A DNA stretch of 64,000 nt from Norana najaformis. Lineage: Eukaryota; Annelida; Clitellata; Crassiclitellata; Hormogastridae. Location: assembly GCA_964023275.1 (NCBI GenBank), contig OZ029927.1, forward strand, positions 20,954,480 to 21,018,479, read 5' to 3'. Shown piece after piece: positions 61,375-64,000 of the stretch. Numbering within the stretch: the stretch's first letter is position 1; each line of letters starts with the position of its first letter. The translations under genes and the position numbers were made by a program. Below the pieces are notes generated by a model that worked only from the letters and a program-made list of their open reading frames with translations, did not search any database and was not told the DNA's origin.

Positions 61375-61635
61375 CCTCACAAGTGAGACGTACGGGAGGC
61401 GCTCGTCTGCTTTCTAGGCCCTTGAGCCGGCGATGGACGAATCCCAAGGTCCCGGACACGAGTCCAGTGCATCACAGGACTTCTTAGCTTACGCCGGTAC
61501 CAAATTATACTGATTGGTGACAGAGGCACGTGTGCACAAAGAACTTCCCCAGGGTCGTTACACGGAGTCGAACCCGCGACCGCACGATCACTGACCAAAC
61601 GCGTTACCGATAGGCCACTTGCCGCACACTCCATG
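61375..61635 (-). mobile_element. SINE-B, antisense
   Basis: GTGAGACGTACGGGAGGCGC, then CAGGGTCGTTACACGGAGTC and the antisense B box GAGTCGAACCCGCGACCGC. Confidence 0.85.
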
Positions 61636-62012
61636 AGATGAGTGTAGCGACTGTGATTTATTACCAGACAGCAGACGTCTACGTATATTCTGGCCACATT
61701 TGAGTTGTGTTGCGGTTTCCAGACGTCCAGTGCTTCAGCCAAGATCTCGGGGCGCACAGCATCGCGACTGATTTACGTTAGGAGGTTTTCGGAGCCGGAC
61801 ACCAGATGTTTTGTGTTTGCGACACGCCACATTAAATAATTTGGCGAATAATTGAGTTTTACGATGACCGTCTGAAAGGGAAAGAGCAAACACTCGGCCT
61901 GTGTGGTCGGCCGAGTCGAGTCAGTCGACCGTTAGGCGACGACAGCTGTGGATGTAGCAAAAAGCACAGATGTGCCTTCTTCAGGGCATGTCCCATTGCT
62001 GCCTCGAGCACG

Positions 62013-62330
62013 GTCGTAATCGTAATCCCGAGATTTCTACAGCGCCCAACGAAAGCCACGTCACGGGGACCAGCCTATTCATAGGCGATGAGTCAACACA
62101 AAAAATCGATAGCCAAAAAGGTTCGGTTCGAGGGCAAAATCCAAGAGTTTAAGTCAGAGAGACAGCTACGGTGGGTGATGTTTAGGATTGGAGCGGAAAG
62201 AGGGATAAGAGAAGGGATGTCAAGATAGGATCCGTGAAAGAGGAATGTTTTCAGTTCTGAGTGAAAGTCCAATGCAGAAACTGCAAGCAGTGGAGCATGG
62301 GTGAGTTTGTATGAAGGTTACTCGGGGTAT
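62013..62330 (-). mobile_element. LINE-A 3' end, antisense, long copy
   Basis: CGAGATTTCTACAGCGCCCA to AATCGATAGCCAAAAAGG, then GTGAAAGAGGAATGTTTTCA and the body shared with 53.5-53.9 kb. Confidence 0.8.
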
Positions 62331-62554
62331 TCCATTCAATTTATCATTATTGGAAAAACAGATTTTTTACTGGCATATTTGATCTGTTTTTATGTGTTCT
62401 CAGGTTTTTTTTTTGGGTCTACATCGGCGTCACGGTCAAAGTGTATTGTCGAATTAGACAATAATTACAAAACTTCATGATCTCCCTCCAACTCTGATCG
62501 TCAGCAGGAAATCTGTTCTCATAAAACAGGCCACAGACGTTTTTTACTGTAGAT

Positions 62555-62800
62555 GACACTCCTCTTCCACAAATGGTATCCTGATTCCTCCTCTTCCCCT
62601 TTCTGTCTCACCGCTCCAATTCTAAACACGCCATCTATCGTAGCCGTCACACAGTCTGCCCGCCTGACCCTTGGATCTTAACCCGGAACCGAATCTGACC
62701 CTTCCTTCCAGACCCTATTGGTTTTGTTTTGGGCCTTTGAACAAGCTGGCTACCGTGACTTAGTCTTCTTTGGGAGCAGTAGAAATCTCACTTCATTTCC
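62555..62800 (+). mobile_element. LINE-A 3' end, sense
   Basis: CACTCCTCTTCCACAAATGG through ACCCTTGGATCTTAACCCGG to TCTTTGGGAGCAGTAGAAAT. The tail is diverged. Confidence 0.75.
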
Positions 62801-62804
62801 TTAA

Positions 62805-63120
62805 AATTATTAGTAATATTTTCTGCATCTGTAAACTGTCATTAAACCAGGTCCAACTCTTCCGCTGTCAAAATATCCAACCTTCTGAGTCATCTTTCAT
62901 TGACTACACTGGAAGTATACTGCTAAGCTTTCTACCATCGTAAGGCACCTTCCGCTAACCCCGCGACCAGTTATCGCCCTTGGAAACTGCTCTGTGTTTC
63001 AACCTTCAAAGCTGACATATTGCTTAACAGTAAATTGCTTTCATTGGAAAACATATTTAATGTTTTCCGTCGTTATGGAAATCAGCATCATTGCCAGACA
63101 GTATGCTTAACACTTCAGCA
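62805..63120. other. Unique sequence, nothing recognised
   Basis: No ORF, repeat or RNA feature could be supported. Confidence 0.4.
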
Positions 63121-63124
63121 TACA

Positions 63125-63835
63125 GTACTTCTAGATAATTCAAATACACGGGGACCTTCAACGGCGTGGCGTCCATTCAAACAGGCAGCGATGGTGAAAT
63201 TTTTAACCCGATCAATTCATTGAAAAATGAGCAGGGTCGAGACCATACGGTCGTTATAGGAAACCGTGTACATTAGAATTTACATTTTACAAAACTAGGT
63301 TGTGCTTAGACACCTTTAAATCGTTTTTGTCCGACACTATATATTCGTCAATTTCGCTCAATAGTATTGGCAACCCCAAGCCCCGACAAAGGAGGAGGGC
63401 GACGTCAACGGCCTTTGATGTCATAAGATGTCGTTAAACTGAGGAACCTACTAATCGATAGTATTTGTGACCCCGCACTAAGGAAAGGTCGACGTCAACG
63501 GCTGTGGCAGCCACAAGATGTCGTTACACAACGAATACTAACACAAATTTTAGGTTGTGTTTAGACACCTTTAAATCGCATTTATCCGACGCTATATTTT
63601 CGTCAGTTTGCTCAGTCGGTAGTTCCCGTCATCTTCTATAAGGAAAGGTTACCGTTAACGGCCCTGGCAGCCACAAGATGTCGTTAAACACTGACTACTA
63701 ATACAAAAGGCGTGGCGCCCATTCAAACTGGCAGCGGTGGTGAAGGATCTCACTCGAAATATTCACTGAAACAATGAGCAGGGTCGAGACCATATGGTCG
63801 CTATAGAAAAAAGTGTAAATTTACATTCACTATGC
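63125..63835 (-). repeat. D-repeat, about three monomers, antisense
   Basis: GTAGCGACATCTTG-type, GACACCTTTAAATCG and CCATACGGTCGTTATAG blocks repeat, for example GACGTCAACGGCC at 63400 and 63490. Monomers are incomplete and differ in length. Confidence 0.7.
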
Positions 63836-64000
63836 TTATTTAACCTGCCCTTGTTCCACATCAAAATGGAGCACACTCGGAGCGTGCTCCGAGCACGTTT
63901 GGAGCAGCAGTAGAAGAGCTCTCTAGGAGGCTGACCAAGTGTGGCCATCATTGAATATGAACACCAGGCAGCTGATCGACTTTGCAATACGTGGTTCCGT
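63836..64000. other. Window end, unassigned
   Basis: A short region with the imperfect palindrome GGAGCGTGCTCCGAGCACG. The minus frame is open for about 70 codons but resembles nothing I know. Confidence 0.3.

Overview
This is a stretch of animal nuclear genome: two intron-rich, conserved metazoan genes lie tail to tail inside repeat-dense DNA. Splice sites are canonical GT-AG, most introns run from several hundred bases to a few kilobases, and the non-coding part is packed with truncated non-LTR retrotransposon tails, tRNA-derived SINEs, minisatellites and microsatellites. A marine invertebrate is the likeliest source (inference only); nothing here fixes the phylum.

Region 1 (171-27895, plus strand) is USP7/HAUSP, the ubiquitin-specific protease. 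I traced 32 exons by hand. Their phases all agree and they give 1,088 residues plus a stop. Compared from memory with human USP7 (1,102 aa), only about 24 N-terminal residues are missing, in one or more exons left of the window. The TRAF domain, the catalytic domain with its Cys, His and Asp, the C-terminal ubiquitin-like domains and the activating tail are all present. Two introns carry short duplicated copies of an exon edge together with its splice site.

Region 2 (27896-40849) is intergenic. It has about 3 kb of mostly unique DNA that probably includes the USP7 3' UTR, then dispersed repeats, an array of a 26-bp unit (35.8-36.6 kb) and an array of a 64-bp unit (39.4-40.7 kb). The 64-bp array ends 160 bp beyond the stop codon of the second gene.

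Region 3 (40850-59356, minus strand) is AP1AR (gadkin/gamma-BAR), the AP-1 adaptor-associated regulator. The last four exons are clear and phase-consistent. They carry the acidic-tryptophan motifs SLDLEWE and DDFEWDNDF. Two very small upstream exons are likely. The N-terminal exon and one middle exon were not found. One exon can be read through its weak donor to a different acidic C-terminus.

Region 4 (59357-64000) has retrotransposon fragments, SINEs and copies of a roughly 300-bp dispersed repeat, with no convincing gene.

I see no bacterial-type system, CRISPR, operon or RNA gene. The most interesting signals are the duplicated exon edges in USP7 (one forms an in-frame 18-nt micro-exon candidate), the alternative AP1AR terminus, and a tandem array that puts about 20 poly(A)-signal hexamers just downstream of AP1AR.
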